From assembly GCA_028023455.1 (NCBI GenBank), contig JAQFVV010000021.1, forward strand, positions 2,347,351 to 2,411,350: 64,000 bases of DNA, written 5' to 3'. Below the pieces are notes generated by a model. The model worked only from the letters and a program-made list of their open reading frames with translations, searched no databases and was not told the DNA's origin. Below are positions 34,716-46,775 of the stretch, one piece after another. The DNA comes from Epiperipatus broadwayi (Eukaryota > Onychophora > Udeonychophora > Euonychophora > Peripatidae). Numbering within the stretch: position 1 is the first letter of the stretch; each line of letters begins with the position of its first letter. The position numbers and the translations under genes were made by a program.

Positions 34716-34797
34716 GCAATAGTTTTATAATATTTTGACATAATATATTCTGAATAAGTGTTTTTCGGTTTATCTATTTAAATTATTAATACAATAT

Positions 34798-34862
34798 AAG
34801 ACAAATGATCCCAAGATGCATGCTGTGCTGAACTAGTTCTCATCAGTTGGCCTAGGTCATTA

Positions 34863-34898
<36 letters not shown>

Positions 34899-34900
34899 GA
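34798..34900 (+). mobile_element. F1 fragment followed by (TC)n(AT)n
   Basis: ACAAATGATCCCAAGATGCA then GAACTAGTTCTCATCAGTTG then GGTCATTATC matches the left arm core of F1. It breaks off in a TC/AT microsatellite at 34863-34898. Confidence 0.5.
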
Positions 34901-37900
34901 AGAGTATCAATAGGAAATTGTTACATATTGATTTACAAGTATCAAATTAATTTGTTTTTATGGTATCTTTATTTATATGATTTTTAAAGAATGTGTGAAA
35001 ATGTGGTTGTTTAATAAATTTGTAAAGATATTACATGTTGTGAGAAGAAAAATGTGAATAACTCCATGTGTGTGTGTGTTTAATTTAAAAAATTCAGATG
35101 TATTAATCTTGAACTGAGATTTAAAGTTTATTTCTGTGTGAGAGACAATCTCTAATTTAGTAAATGATTAGTGATAATCATTGTTGTATTTATCTAAAGT
35201 GGATGGTGTCAATGTTATGGGTGAAGTGAGTTTGACACTTGTAAATCAAAATGTAACAATTAATATAATACTTAGATCTGTATAGCCAGTTTTTTTATTT
35301 GTTTACAGTTTTTTTTTCAGTACTGCTATCAAATATCAAATAGGTTACAACTAGTAATTGTAACAAATTAAAGTTAATACTGATACTATATTCTTGGAAA
35401 AAATACTGAAAATATTAAATACTATTTAATACACTTGTGATGCATTAAGATTGGATTTAATATTTTCAATTCTCTCCAATATGTGATGATGCCTTTTAGT
35501 TTAATATATTTTAGTCATGAAGTTTTTACATAGTTATTAACTAGTAAATATATGTTTAACAAATCTGAGATATTGAAGATAGGTGAAATCATTTCTTTTT
35601 TTAATTATGTCTCTCATCCTATATGAAATTTCTGTATAAAGTTTTACTGTCTTCTTTGTAACAGTCCTTTATGAGAAGTTTGCCTGATTTTTTTGTATGT
35701 GTGAGCTTTATTTATCTTCTGTTATTTCATTATTTTTAAATGTTCTTATTTAACTTATAAAGTTTCTTTATTTGATAGTGTTAAATCTTGTAACCAATTT
35801 TTAACAAACTTCTGTTGAATGCATTTTTTTTCAAATTTTGTACGCACGCTAGTTATTAATGGCAATGCAATATAAGAAATTGTTTCAGAGATTTTCACCT
35901 GTTTTTCCAGTCTAGTACAAAAATGATTAATTATACAAAGAATATAAGAAATAGGAAAATTAAAGAGTGAATATTGATTAAAAATATAAAACCAAATCTT
36001 AATAGGGATTTTGGAGTAAAGACAATAATTTTATAAATAATTATTATTAATAATAGTTTGAATATGAAAATAAAGTTGAAGAAAATGATGATAGGGGAAA
36101 ATGTTAAGCAAGTATAAACATTTTGAAAATTTTGTCAGGTGGGTTTTTAGAAATAGGATTGTAAAGAGGTGAATAATTTTGTAATGTAAAAAAGTTAATA
36201 ATTATTTATAAAATATTTAATAAAAATAAAAAAAGGTTAGAAATTGATTAAAAATATAAGTATAAAGACAATAATATGTATTACACAGTAAAATAAAAAA
36301 GTTAAAGTTTTTTAAAATTAAAATTATAATAAATAATTTTAAAAATAAAATAAAGTAATATAACATAAATGTGGATAGAATTAATTAAGAGTAAAGTAAT
36401 AAAATTGGAAATGATTATTTATAATGGTCGGGTTAAAATGTATATTTTTATTTGTATATTTATTTATGTATATAAAATGTATTGATTGTATAATTATATA
36501 TTTGGACATTGTAGCTCTGATGATGACTGAAGGACAGTCAAAAATGTTTGAATAGTTTTCATATAAAAAATAATATTGTTAAAGTGTTTAAGAAAGTTGT
36601 AAATGGTATGATATGTAAAAGTAGAAATCAATACATAAAGAAAGGAAGAAAAAGAAGAAAATTATTGTCCAATCTAATAGTATTCACAGGACAAATTTCA
36701 AATTGCATGATACTGGTTTGGTGAGTTTTCAGCCATGCATAGTAGATGATGGTATATTTTCTGCAAAAAAAAAAAGATTTTAATATTCATTACAATACAT
36801 TTATTGTTAACTAAAATAGAAAAAAATATAAATGAACTAAAATTTGCTTTTTTGAAAAACATTGGTTTTATAATAGAAAATCTTGTTAATGATTTTTAAT
36901 ATGTAAATATCATTTCAAAAATTACAATGTGGTGACATTGTTTACAGTTCCAGTTAGTAAATTTGAATATAAAAAAATACAAAAAATCTGTTGCAAAATA
37001 TTTAATAATTGAAAAGTAAATAATAATATGTAAAAAATTATTTGCACTCAAAAACATTCTTGTTTAATTTGACTGGAGGGAATGCATTTAAATTTTTTTT
37101 TACTTGGACCACTTTATGAAATGCTATATTTAATTTGAAATTAATATGCAGAGAGGAATCATCCCTAAATTATTTAAGTCAATCACCAATTCGTTTATGG
37201 GCTCCCCTTTATTTCAAATTAAACGCAGAACTTAAATAGTGATCCAAGAAAAAAATATTTTTTTGTTTTTTAGTGTATTTCTCCTCAAATTAAATAAAAT
37301 CAAATTTTATAAAATATTTTATATATATATAATATTTTTCTCATAATTTATTATTAGTTTTATTTGATAACAGCGATTTATATTGATGTTGTTTGCAACT
37401 GATGGTAACTGATGATATTTATATCATGAATGACATGTCATTCAAAACAAGCACAGCTTCTTATTGTAGTGTTACCCATTGTAAGCTTTTGTCATATTAC
37501 ATGAGCTGAGACTTAAAATAATTTATTATTATTATTATTAAACATAATTTTAACTGTGCAGAAGAAAACAATCAAAAAACACATCTGTATACTATGATAA
37601 AAATTATATGAATAAACAGAATGACCTTCATATAATTGATAGATGTAAAAGTCAATTTGCAGCATTATTATAAGATAATAAGCAATGATTAACTACAAAC
37701 AATGATGGCAGTTGATATTCCATATATCCGTATAGTTTATTTGTCCTTTAGAGTAACTCTAAGAGATATACCATATGGATAACTCTCTTCAGTGTATGAA
37801 TTTAAGTATGGATTATAGTATACTTATATATATTTAAGTATATTATGATGTTATATTATATATTTAAAAAATCTGTGTATACGTATGTATGATGATCTAT

Positions 37901-38195
37901 TGATGAATGTAAAAAAATGATTTTGTTAAACTAGAGACCATTTAATGATGAATAAACTAACAATGTTTATTTACAAACATGATATAAGATTAACAAACTC
38001 CTTTAACAGTATATAAAAAAAATGATTATATGCATATGTAAGTGTTAAATATGTATGATTATTATATTAATAATTAAAAATATTCATTAAGCCAACCCTT
38101 TCCCTAATAAGTATACATGAATAAACACTTGTATATAAAGTAAATAAATACAACAACAACTAAAAATGAAATCATTAATTCAACATTACATTAAT
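34901..38195. other. Long AT-rich interval, almost featureless
   Basis: About 3.3 kb with no supported gene or repeat. A small motif at 36515-36555 (CTGATGATGACTGAAGGACA, GTCAAAAATGTTTGAATAG) resembles the ends of common animal MITEs but has no partner here. Confidence 0.4.
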
Positions 38196-38266
38196 GTTTA
38201 CTAAGGTAATAAACCTAAAGCATATGCGGTTGAAAATGCGAAGGTAGGGACCTCTACAGGTCTTAA
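38196..38266 (-). repeat. 72-bp dispersed repeat, inverted partner of 27575-27646
   Basis: Reverse complement of 27575-27646: GTTTACTAAGGTAATAAACC, TTGAAAATGCGAAGGTAGGG, ACCTCTACAGGTCTTAA. Confidence 0.75.
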
Positions 38267-40057
38267 CCACAAACTAACTGATTTTTTAAATAAACTAAAA
38301 TATTTGAAATAACTACTGAGTTTGATTCCCATAATAATGTTTAATTTCTCTGGAAGAACCCCTTTTTAGCATGTAGAAGTTAAATAGAAAAGACAATTCA
38401 TGCAGAAATTGTTAATCATTTATACTGAATAAACATGCATACACTGCTAATTAACAAGAGAAGAAAAATAAACAACATAAATTCAGTACTGTCAAAACTT
38501 AATATTTCATTTTTATATGGTATAGTAATAAATAAAACTCTTACTTCTATCCCATATTTTGATAAGGGTTTAATGGTAATTAAAACTGCTATCATAGTAT
38601 TATGAATGAAGATTACCTAAATTTTATTAAACAAAAAATAATAATTATTTAAACTAACGACTTTCTTTCCGTATTTTCTCAAATTTAGCTACAAAGAAAT
38701 CTCCCAAGCTATACATAATTCTATTAACTAAAAAAAAATCACGTAACGAATTATTTCTTCATGATGACCGACATGAGATTTATGAATTAGGCAACTAATA
38801 TCTCCGATAAATAATCCATGATTATTTCAGTCAAGTTCCTATGACAGATCACGCATTCCTCACATAGATTCCTCAGGGACATGTATATTATTGTTGTTCC
38901 TCCTTTCACATCCATTAATAAATTACAGATATGGCATTTGAGATTTTTAGTAGGCTTTGCACACTTAAACATTAATTCATTGTGCTTATTTTGGTAAGGG
39001 CTGATGAACACTTAAACCCTACTACACGATTAAGTTAACCCTCAATCATAGTTTTCAACAAATTAATAATTTAAAATTTCTTAATTCGAAGTTTGTTATT
39101 AAATGATTTTTATATGAGTGAAATTATTCCATGACAATATATACATAAATAATATATTAGCGTTGTAATATGTTCTTTTTTTTTTGAATTTGAAGAACAA
39201 CTCGATACTTTTTATATCAAACGTTTATTTAAATCAACTCTTTTAATTTAATTAATTGATTGAATTTGTTAAAAATGTTTTTATTTAATTAACTATAATG
39301 GCTTCTTGTAAGCAGCTATATTACAATTCAGCAAATATTTTGGAAATGTTCGAATAAATGATCCATTTTTTTTTAGTATTGAAGCATCCGATTCTTATGA
39401 TATATTTTACGGATTATGTCTTATTTGGAAAAAAGCAGAAAGATGACTGAAAAGAATTAACTTCGTTTTTATTATTATCCTCGGCTTTCATTGTCTAATG
39501 TGCTTGCCTTTTATTTCTTTTTTTATCTTTATATATATATATGCCTATTGTTACGTATTATCTTGCTTATAAACAAAAATTACGCAATAGAATTATGTTC
39601 TCTTTTTATCTTCGTATTTGGAAGGCCTAGTGAATGGTTTGACATTAGGTTGTTATATATTTTTATTTAGTCAGAGTCTTTTAAAATGAAGTCAAATATA
39701 CAAATATTACATTTATTGTAGTACATATACATATTAGTAAGATGTTTAATTATCAAAATTGAAAAGGAATAAAAATCCTTCTAAAATTATTATTTGATTA
39801 TATAGCTGTTGTAAAGAATTATTATTTTTTGATGTTTAATTAATATTTTATTTTTATTGTGGTTTTCATCTTTCTAAAGATAAGCAAAATCGTTTGTTTT
39901 GATCCTTTCTTAATATAATAATAATAAAAAGTACATAAGTGTGGGTTCATTTATTTTATAATTGAAAATATATGTTTAGTCGGTTATTAACTTAAAAAAA
40001 GTGAGCTGGATTTGGTAGTGAGTGAGAAAGTTAGATTGTAAAGATATTCTTAAAATA
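38267..40057. other. AT-rich interval, nothing recognised
   Basis: No supported gene. The minus-strand ORF 38787-39011 has several Cys (CAKPTKNLKCHICNLL and CEECVICHRN), but the spacing fits no zinc-finger family I can name, so it is not called. Confidence 0.4.
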
Positions 40058-40185
40058 CTTTATTTCCTCCATCCATCTCACAGTTGGTCTCTTTGTGGGT
40101 CTTTTACAATCTCTTGGAATCCTGTTTAAGATTTCAATTGTCCTTCTATTATCATCTCTTCTAGAAATATGTCCAGCCCAACTCT
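40058..40185 (-). pseudogene. RTE LINE C-terminal fragment
   Basis: Matches 10855-10985: CATCCATCTCACAGTTGGTC, TGGGTCTTTTACAATCTCTT, TCTATTATCATCTCTTCTAG. It corresponds to the RDD.RWTIEILNWIPRDCKR block. Confidence 0.75.
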
Positions 40186-40356
40186 ATATATAAAAATTCA
40201 ATTTTTTTGTATCTCAGTGCACACCTTTCACCTTAGCTCAAGGTACATCTATATTAAAATACCATCTTTTCACAAATAATTAATATTAATGAGCCAATCT
40301 CTTTATCAAACTGCCCAGCATGCATTGGATCATCAAATATACACCCGAGATATTGT

Positions 40357-40432
40357 ACTCTGAAGAATATTTATAAAAATGCAACAATAACAATTAAATT
40401 ATATAATGATACTAGGAAGATTAATATATCTT
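40357..40432 (+). pseudogene. RTE LINE RT fragment
   Basis: CTGAAGAATATTTATAAAAA, TGCAACAATAACAATTAAAT and AATGATACTAGGAAGATTAA correspond to LKNIYKNATATIRLHNDTGK of the RT. It lies opposite in orientation to the 40058 piece, so either an inversion or two separate scraps. Confidence 0.65.
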
Positions 40433-40989
40433 CTCCTTTATTTTTTTGCATTACTTCATATATATTACTTTTTATAAATCTCCACATATACACTCTAATG
40501 CAAAATTTAAAAAAGATAAAAATATCATTTAAATATAAGGTCAATGCTGGAAAATGATACTATTAAGAACAAATATGAAATCCAGTACAGATGTAAACAC
40601 ATTGTTATTAGCAATGTTGAAAAAATGACCATTTCAGTCTTTATAAGTAGTTTAAAATGCTGCATTTATTACTTATTTCATATTTCACTAAAGATTATTA
40701 GTTTGCAATGGTTTAGAAATGAGAAAAACTATCTTTATCAGGTGAATTCTGACTGAGGTTATGTTTGCAACTGTGTTTGGTTTAGGTTTGACCTGAGTTA
40801 CATCACTTAACAAATTCTGTTCTCTGTATAAGATCTGAGGTAGCATACGTAAATAGTTAATTTACATCCACTAGCTAGAGACTAGCATAAGGATTAGTAG
40901 TGCTTGGAAAGTTAATCAATTAAGTATTTAAATACATTTGAATGTATCTATCAGTTGTATTTGTGTATGTGAATGTAAAACATTATGAA
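40433..40989. other. AT-rich interval, nothing recognised
   Basis: No supported feature. Confidence 0.4.
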
Positions 40990-40999
40990 ATTACAAAAT

Positions 41000-41447
41000 A
41001 ATGAGCAGTGCTAATAGCTCTAACAAGCTTTATTGATAAATGATGCAAGAGAAAGCATTTAAAAAATCTATACTATCCACAATCCTCAGACCAGTTTCAT
41101 GCTTTGGAAATCCTCAGTGAATCCATCCCATATAGCTAATTAAGTTAGATAGCTGGGTTTGAAGCATTTAGGTGTCTGAAAATTTCAGATTTTTTACTAA
41201 ATAGTTAACTTTTAGATAAATGCTGGCTTTTGGTTGGTATTTTTAGATCTGATATCTGAAATACCTAGTACCTCACTGAGGATTGCCAAAGCATGAAACC
41301 AGTCTGAAAATTGGGGTTAATTTCTAGATAAGTGCTTTCTCTTGTAGCATTTATCAATCAAGCTTGTTAGAACCATTAGCACAGCTCATTATTTTTTATT
41401 TACAAGCTTATAAAATTGAGTCATGTGATGTATGCCTTATTTTATCT
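41000..41447 (+). mobile_element. Foldback element F2 with 10-bp TSD
   Basis: The direct repeats ATTACAAAAT at 40990-40999 and 41448-41457 bound it. The left arm (41003-41130: GAGCAGTGCTAATAGCTCTA, AACAAGCTTTATTGATAAAT, CCTCAGACCAGTTTCATGCT) is inverted at about 41268-41390. The spacer is about 135 bp. A tail of about 55 bp (TTTACAAGCTTATAAAATTG, AGTCATGTGATGTATGCC) lies only at the right. The order matches F1 and F3. Confidence 0.8.
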
Positions 41448-41457
41448 ATTACAAAAT

Positions 41458-42150
41458 TATATTTCTTATTTACTTTATGCAAGCATTTTAATTATTCAGT
41501 TATATTAGTAATCCTGCAAGCACAATTTTCTTTTTAAATTTATATTTAATATCCTAGCAGTCTAAACAAGTTTTAATCTCTGTCTGGAATAAATTTTTAC
41601 TTTTTTAATAATCTTTATGCTAATAATAATTTATTTAGCAAAAATAATAATAAATAAATCCATTTTCTGTGTAGCTTTGGCTGAAATGAAAAGGTGAAAA
41701 CAGCCTTACTTATAAACAACACCATATAGAGAAGTAGTGGAAGGAATGACATTACCACATTTCCATCTTCTGAGTGACGATGGTTGAAATGGTTTTCATT
41801 CCTGTTCTATTCTATAACTTATAATAACCAGATAACCATTTACTGATCAAGATGGAATGATTAGTCATATTTTCTATGAGCAAAAACTTTAAAAAAATCA
41901 TAAACCTATTGAAAAGAATTATGTTTAGTCCAATGTCAAGTCAGTATAGTATTTTTACACTGAGATTCAGGTGTCATCTGTAGGATTAGGGTAACATTGA
42001 TGGATTGGTGCAATCTGAAAAAAAAATCAATAAATACTCTTAATTGTTATGAATATTATGGCTTAAACTCATTATAGTGGTATAAAATTCAAGAAGTCAT
42101 ATGCAATGACTAAAATAACATGTCTAATAATTACCAAATAAAAACAGTAG
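41458..42150. other. AT-rich interval, nothing recognised
   Basis: No supported feature. Confidence 0.4.
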
Positions 42151-42154
42151 CAAA

Positions 42155-42345
42155 TTTTTCATACAGTAGTGCCAATCAGTACAAGTATTAGTAATCAAAA
42201 GCTAGAAACTACTCTGGGCATAGTTAGCACTAAATAGGGATTTTATATATAAACCTTCTTACATCTATTTATTACTAAAGCTTGCATTTGGGTGGCATTA
42301 CTGTGTGTACAGTTTGCTACTGTTTTAACAACTTGTGAAGCCACA
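42155..42345 (+). mobile_element. Short decayed F3 foldback copy
   Basis: Terminal AGTAGTGCCAATCAGTACAA and inverted GCTTGCATTTGGGTGGCATT around GATTTTATATATAAACCTTC (compare GATTTTATGCACAAGCCTTC of F3). The tail CCACAGGAAATAGTGATCGA resembles the F3 tail. Confidence 0.5.
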
Positions 42346-43549
42346 GGAAATAGTGATCGATGTTTTAATGGTTTTAATTACTGAATAAGCTAATTAGCTA
42401 TACTGCCTTGTCTAAACTGTAGATGTTAGTAAACCTATCATGATTTGTCCAGATACATCATGTTATTTTGTGTTCAATCACTCTGAATGTTTCATACATT
42501 CATAACATTGAATGTTTTGAAGAAACAATTTTTAGTCATTGGTAAAGCCTATATTCTATGTATGCGTCATTCCCCAGTGTAAACTTCTCCAATTTATACA
42601 GGTATGGTAAACAATATTTACTGTGTAATGCACAAGAATGATGTCATACTTACCCTATTTCTTCTTTAAGTCACTTCATTCAAAATATTATCATTGTTTA
42701 TTACTGAATGAGATATTGTAGGATTTTGCAAAGTTAGAAGAATGTAAGTAGATGAATTTAAAAAGTAGACATGTACTTTACTACAAAGGAATAAGTATTT
42801 GAAACATAAGAGGAGTAGATCTCATATATAAATAAAATGTGGAAGAACACCATTATGGATATTCATGATATAGCAAACATAGTAACAATATGGTTATTGA
42901 AATTTCTGGAGATATTAAATGCAAATGTTTCAGACTTAGACTTGCACAAGTTCTCATTGCGATGAAGAAGAAAATTTTGATTAGACCAGACAATATTTTA
43001 AGATTATTAGACCTTAACACTAGAATTGGAAAATGAATGATACATGGAAGATCTGTGACGAAATTTGGTTATAATGGCTGAGAATGAGAGAGAACACATA
43101 TTTGTGAAGTTGGCAGAAAAAGAGAAACTGTATAATATCAATTATGACCAAAATGCCAATGGAAATGGACATGGAAATATCCAAATGAAGAATTGGATTG
43201 TATTTTGATGACCATAAAACATGTCCTTAATAGATTCAACACAGAACATGATCATTTGATAAAATGTAAGATACATAGTAATGCAAAGTTAAAACTTATT
43301 AAAAAAGACAGTATTAATAGTTGATAGTCATAGCCTTTAGAAACAATCCAATGAATTTCCATTGTTACTTTAAAATATAAACAGTCATGGAAGATGATTC
43401 AGACCACTGAAATCGATAAAAGAATAAGTGATATTCTATTAAAAATTGCAAAAAAAAAAGCTGCTACAAAAAAGCAGCCATTTACCAGTAAACTTTTTAA
43501 TAAGGCGATTAAGATGTTTAAAATAAAGAAGGAATATAAAATTTATATA

Positions 43550-43960
43550 TTTATTCATTCAGCATATGATGTTAGCATAATTAAAATTCAAAACCAACAA
43601 TTCTTTAACAATCAAGAGCCTACTCCTCCAAGCTAGGCCAACAGGGGCCAGGTTTGTTGGACACTCTCTGTAAATATGTACCATAGTTTGTGATCTTTTA
43701 CATTCACAGTTTGGAGAATCTATAAATCTCCACTTATGCAACCTATAATGACACATGCCTCTTCTGTTTGATTCTGTTAATCTTTGACCAGAGTTTTATT
43801 GGAAGGAATAAACCAATTACTTAGCAAGTAGGGTCAGCTATTAGAGTGTGTTTATTTATATTGGAGTTATTCCTACCATGTGGTGATATCAAATGTGGGT
43901 GGTTGCTGACAATTACCAGTAAGCCAAAATACTGTCTTGATTTTAAAATTGAATATTAGT
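43550..43960 (-). pseudogene. Jockey/CR1-like LINE 3' end inserted into the RTE copy
   Basis: On the minus strand at about 43790-43559 the frame reads GQRLTESNRRGMCHYRLHKW, then RFIDSPNCECKRSQTMVHIY, then RECP. That is the RTG..LHKWG..DSP.C.C...QTM.HI...CP block found after the RT in many animal Jockey/CR1-type LINEs. The flanking RTE sequence breaks at about 43548 and resumes near 43965. Confidence 0.7.
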
Positions 43961-44378
43961 TGTGTAAAGTATTATGAAAAATAGTTAATAATGATATAAA
44001 AAATAGAATTGTGAATTAACAAGGAAAGTTATAGAAAAGAATAAAAGTCTTAAGAGTGTAAAGGAAAATCATAGTAATGGAAGGAAAGTTGTTTTAAGAT
44101 TAAGAAAAAAGATGGAACAATTAATAAAAAGAAAGATGACATATGAGTAATTGGAAATGTTCTATAAAGAATTATATAGCAATAAAAACCATGAAAACAA
44201 AATGTCTTCTGGAATTACTACATTTTCTACATTATCGTGCATTTTAAATAAAGATATCAGAGTGATTTTTTAAGAGAAGCTAGCAAAGTAATAAAAAATT
44301 GTTGCAATAATACATAGCCAAAGTGTAAATAATGATGTACCAGACAATTGGAAGAATACAGTAATAATATTAATATTG

Positions 44379-44900
44379 TTTTAAAACAGGTAAAACTCAC
44401 TATACATATTGCCACACACAACAAGCTAGAGTAATCAATGGATGCCAGAAGGCTTGTGCATAAAATCCCCATCTAATGCCTACTCATCCAATATCCCCAG
44501 ACAGACTAGTTTATGGCCTGTGGCCTTAGTCAGTGAGGAGCCTTGGATCCGAGAGCACTGCACCTAGATCTTAAGATCTAATGCAACCCTCCAGTAGCCA
44601 CCTTTTATCTCCACTTAACTACAAAACTATGAGTCTTAAACTGAAAACACCTTAATGTTTTCAGTCCAAGCCCATTAGCATATATAGTCATATGGGTTTG
44701 AACTCAGTTCAGTACCCATACATTTTGGTGTCTTTGGTTTTTTAATAACCATAACCACCACTATCCTATTAGGCAAGCCTTCTGGCATCCATTGATTATT
44801 CTAGCTTGCTGTGTGTGGCAATATGTATAGTGAGTTTTGCCTGTTTTAAAACAGTTATATACAAGCATAAGAAGTGAAGATCATGTGATGTTTATTGGCT
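44379..44900 (+). mobile_element. Foldback element F3 with 14-bp TSD and known empty site
   Basis: TAATATTAATATTG at 44365-44378 and 44901-44914 duplicates an RTE sequence that is single at 33410-33423 in the other RTE copy. The left end TTTTAAAACAGGTAAAACTC pairs with the right inverted GTTTTGCCTGTTTTAAAA (about 44834-44851). The paired ends are about 80 bp and reach CAGAAGGCTTG and CAAGCCTTCTG. A tail of about 48 bp (TATATACAAGCATAAGAAGT, GATCATGTGATG) follows. The body is an inverted F3 arm. Confidence 0.88.
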
Positions 44901-45079
44901 TAATATTAATATTGAAGAAAAATGATAAAAAAAGTATTAAAAATTATAAATCCATTCATCCTCTACCATAACTAATTCATAGTGAATTGTGAATTCTAAT
45001 CAACCCAAACAAACAAAACTGTAGTTAAATGGATTTTAGCATAATGGATCATATCCAAGAGTATTCATATAAGTTATAG

Positions 45080-45282
45080 AACTTTAAATTAAGCATAGCT
45101 CAATGTATATGTAAACAAAGGGAGTAAATCGTTTTTCCTTAGGCTATGATTTAAAAGCATTCCAAATGTCCAGCAAAGAAATCAAGAGTAGAATGAAAGA
45201 ATAGAATAGGATTTATTACATTCTTGATTCCTTTGTTCAACATTGCCTAAGAAAAAATGATATACTCTCTTTGTTTACATAC
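45080..45282. mobile_element. 203-bp inverted-repeat element, 9-bp TSD
   Basis: AAGTTATAG at 45071-45079 and 45283-45291 flanks it, and the RTE copies show the single AGTTATAG empty site. TGTAAACAAAGGGAGTAAAT (about 45111) pairs with the complement of TATACTCTCTTTGTTTACAT (about 45261-45280). AAAGAAATCAAGAGTAGAAT pairs with ATTCTTGATTCCTTTG. A 26-bp non-inverted lead lies at the left only. It belongs to none of F1-F3. Confidence 0.75.
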
Positions 45283-45994
45283 AAGTTATAGGAGAAAAAA
45301 ACCATGAATATGAGTTGCTTTGGATTTGTTGAATATGAGAAGGCATTTGATTCTATAAAAAAATTTTTTTTGGGTGATTAAAGATGAAAAGTATATTTAA
45401 AATTGACTTTAAAACTGAAATGAAGATAACTGATCATCGGTTGAAAATGTAAATTGAATTCCAAAAAGTGCAAAAGCCCTAGAAAAAGACAATGTAAAGG
45501 AATCAGAGGCTAAAATTTTTGCGTTCATTTCCAGTGAGGAAAGCAAAAAAAAAATATTTCAATTTAGCTGCTGATTGTTTGCCACTAAACTGCTCGAAGA
45601 TCACACGGTCTTCCAATCAACTGAACATGTTTTTTATTTAATAAAAAATAGGAAAGAATTGACATATTATATGATGTTACGTTTTTGTCGTAAGTTTATA
45701 TATAAGCACAAACATATATGGAAGTATATATTTTCTTTGGGCAAGTGTTCTTATATTGTTGCTTTGCTGTTTATCATTTAATCTTAGCCTGGCTTTGTTT
45801 TTATTGATATACGATTATCTGTTAGTTGCTTGCAGAGAAGTGATCAAGTTTCCAGTTAACGTTCAATTATTTATACGTTTTTGCCATTTGGGTCAATCAT
45901 TAAGGACTACTGTTATTTCCTTCAAATCCTTGTATAAGCTCAAACGGAGTTTCATTAATGAAAGATAGCCTTGAGCATTGGAGAAAAGAATGAA

Positions 45995-46021
45995 AAAAGA
46001 GAGAGAGAGAGAGAGAGAGAG
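45995..46021. repeat. (GA)n microsatellite
   Basis: About 12 GA units. The mirror composition of the 31.8k (CT)n, with unrelated flanks. Confidence 0.9.
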
Positions 46022-46391
46022 CATCTCTATTAAAAACAAAATTGAGAATTTATGAAAATTCTAAAAGTCTCATTATAAAAGTTTGTTGAAATTTTACGAT
46101 TAGTTTTAATATTGATAAATAACGTGCAATACGTCTAAAGTAAACAATAGTATCGACAATTTAAAAGTCCGAATTTTCCATTTCTTTAAATAAAAATAAT
46201 AATTTCCTAATGCAATCATAGTTTTAAATCACAAAATAAACGGCTTAACGATAATCAACATAAATAAGTTTGTATAGTACACACTTTTATGTAGGTGTAT
46301 ATGATGAGTTCTTTATACTAAGGCAAGTGGAATAATCAGATGATAAGGGGGTGTAACTTATCTATAAAACTTTAATTATCATTTTTGTTTT

Positions 46392-46775
46392 TACTTCCTG
46401 TTACAACTTTTTCTATTATCTCATTATTTAAAGTTGCAACATAAACTTTAGTAAGTAATTTTTGTCATTAAAATTGTATATATAAGTAAAATAAAATGCA
46501 CTTCAAGTACTAAATATTGCAATAAAAAATAATGACGAATGTAACGGGAATCATGGGATATGATTTGGTAACGTTTACTTCCGTTATATTAGAACTTTTT
46601 CTATTATCTCATTATTTGAAATTGTAGCATAAATTTTAGTAAATCATTTTTATCATTAAAATTATGTATATAAATAAAATAAAATGTCCATTAAGTAATA
46701 AATATTGCAATAAAAAATAGTGATGAATATAACGGGAATTATGGGATATGACTTGATGACGTTGACTTCTGCTAC
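46392..46775. repeat. Two-copy tandem duplication, unit about 188 bp
   Basis: ACTTTTTCTATTATCTCATT at 46406 and 46594 and AACGGGAAT.ATGGGATATGA in both copies define a period of about 188 bp. A third partial start, GTTGACTTCTGCTACATTTG, lies at 46760. Copies differ at about one base in ten. No ORF is present. Confidence 0.8.

Larger units (their letters stand above)
42765..45385 (+). pseudogene. Decayed RTE LINE copy carrying three nested insertions
   Basis: Collinear with the endonuclease and 5' RT part of 10754-14042. TATACTCTATTATAAAGG-like sequence starts near 42780. TTCTCATTGCGATGAAGAAG corresponds to SSHSDEV, and AAATGGACATGGAAATATCC to KWTWKHPNE. The AGAATTATATAGCAATAAAA (YQELYSNK) block lies at 44170, and GAATATGAGAAGGCATTTGA (motif A) at 45335. 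It stops shortly after motif A. Interruptions are at about 43550-43960, 44379-44900 and 45080-45282. Stops are frequent, so it is much older than the 32.9k copy. Confidence 0.8.

Noticed and set aside
38787-39011. Cys-rich minus-strand ORF resembling a zinc finger
   Set aside because: The Cys spacing fits no named family and the frame has no supporting homologous copy here.
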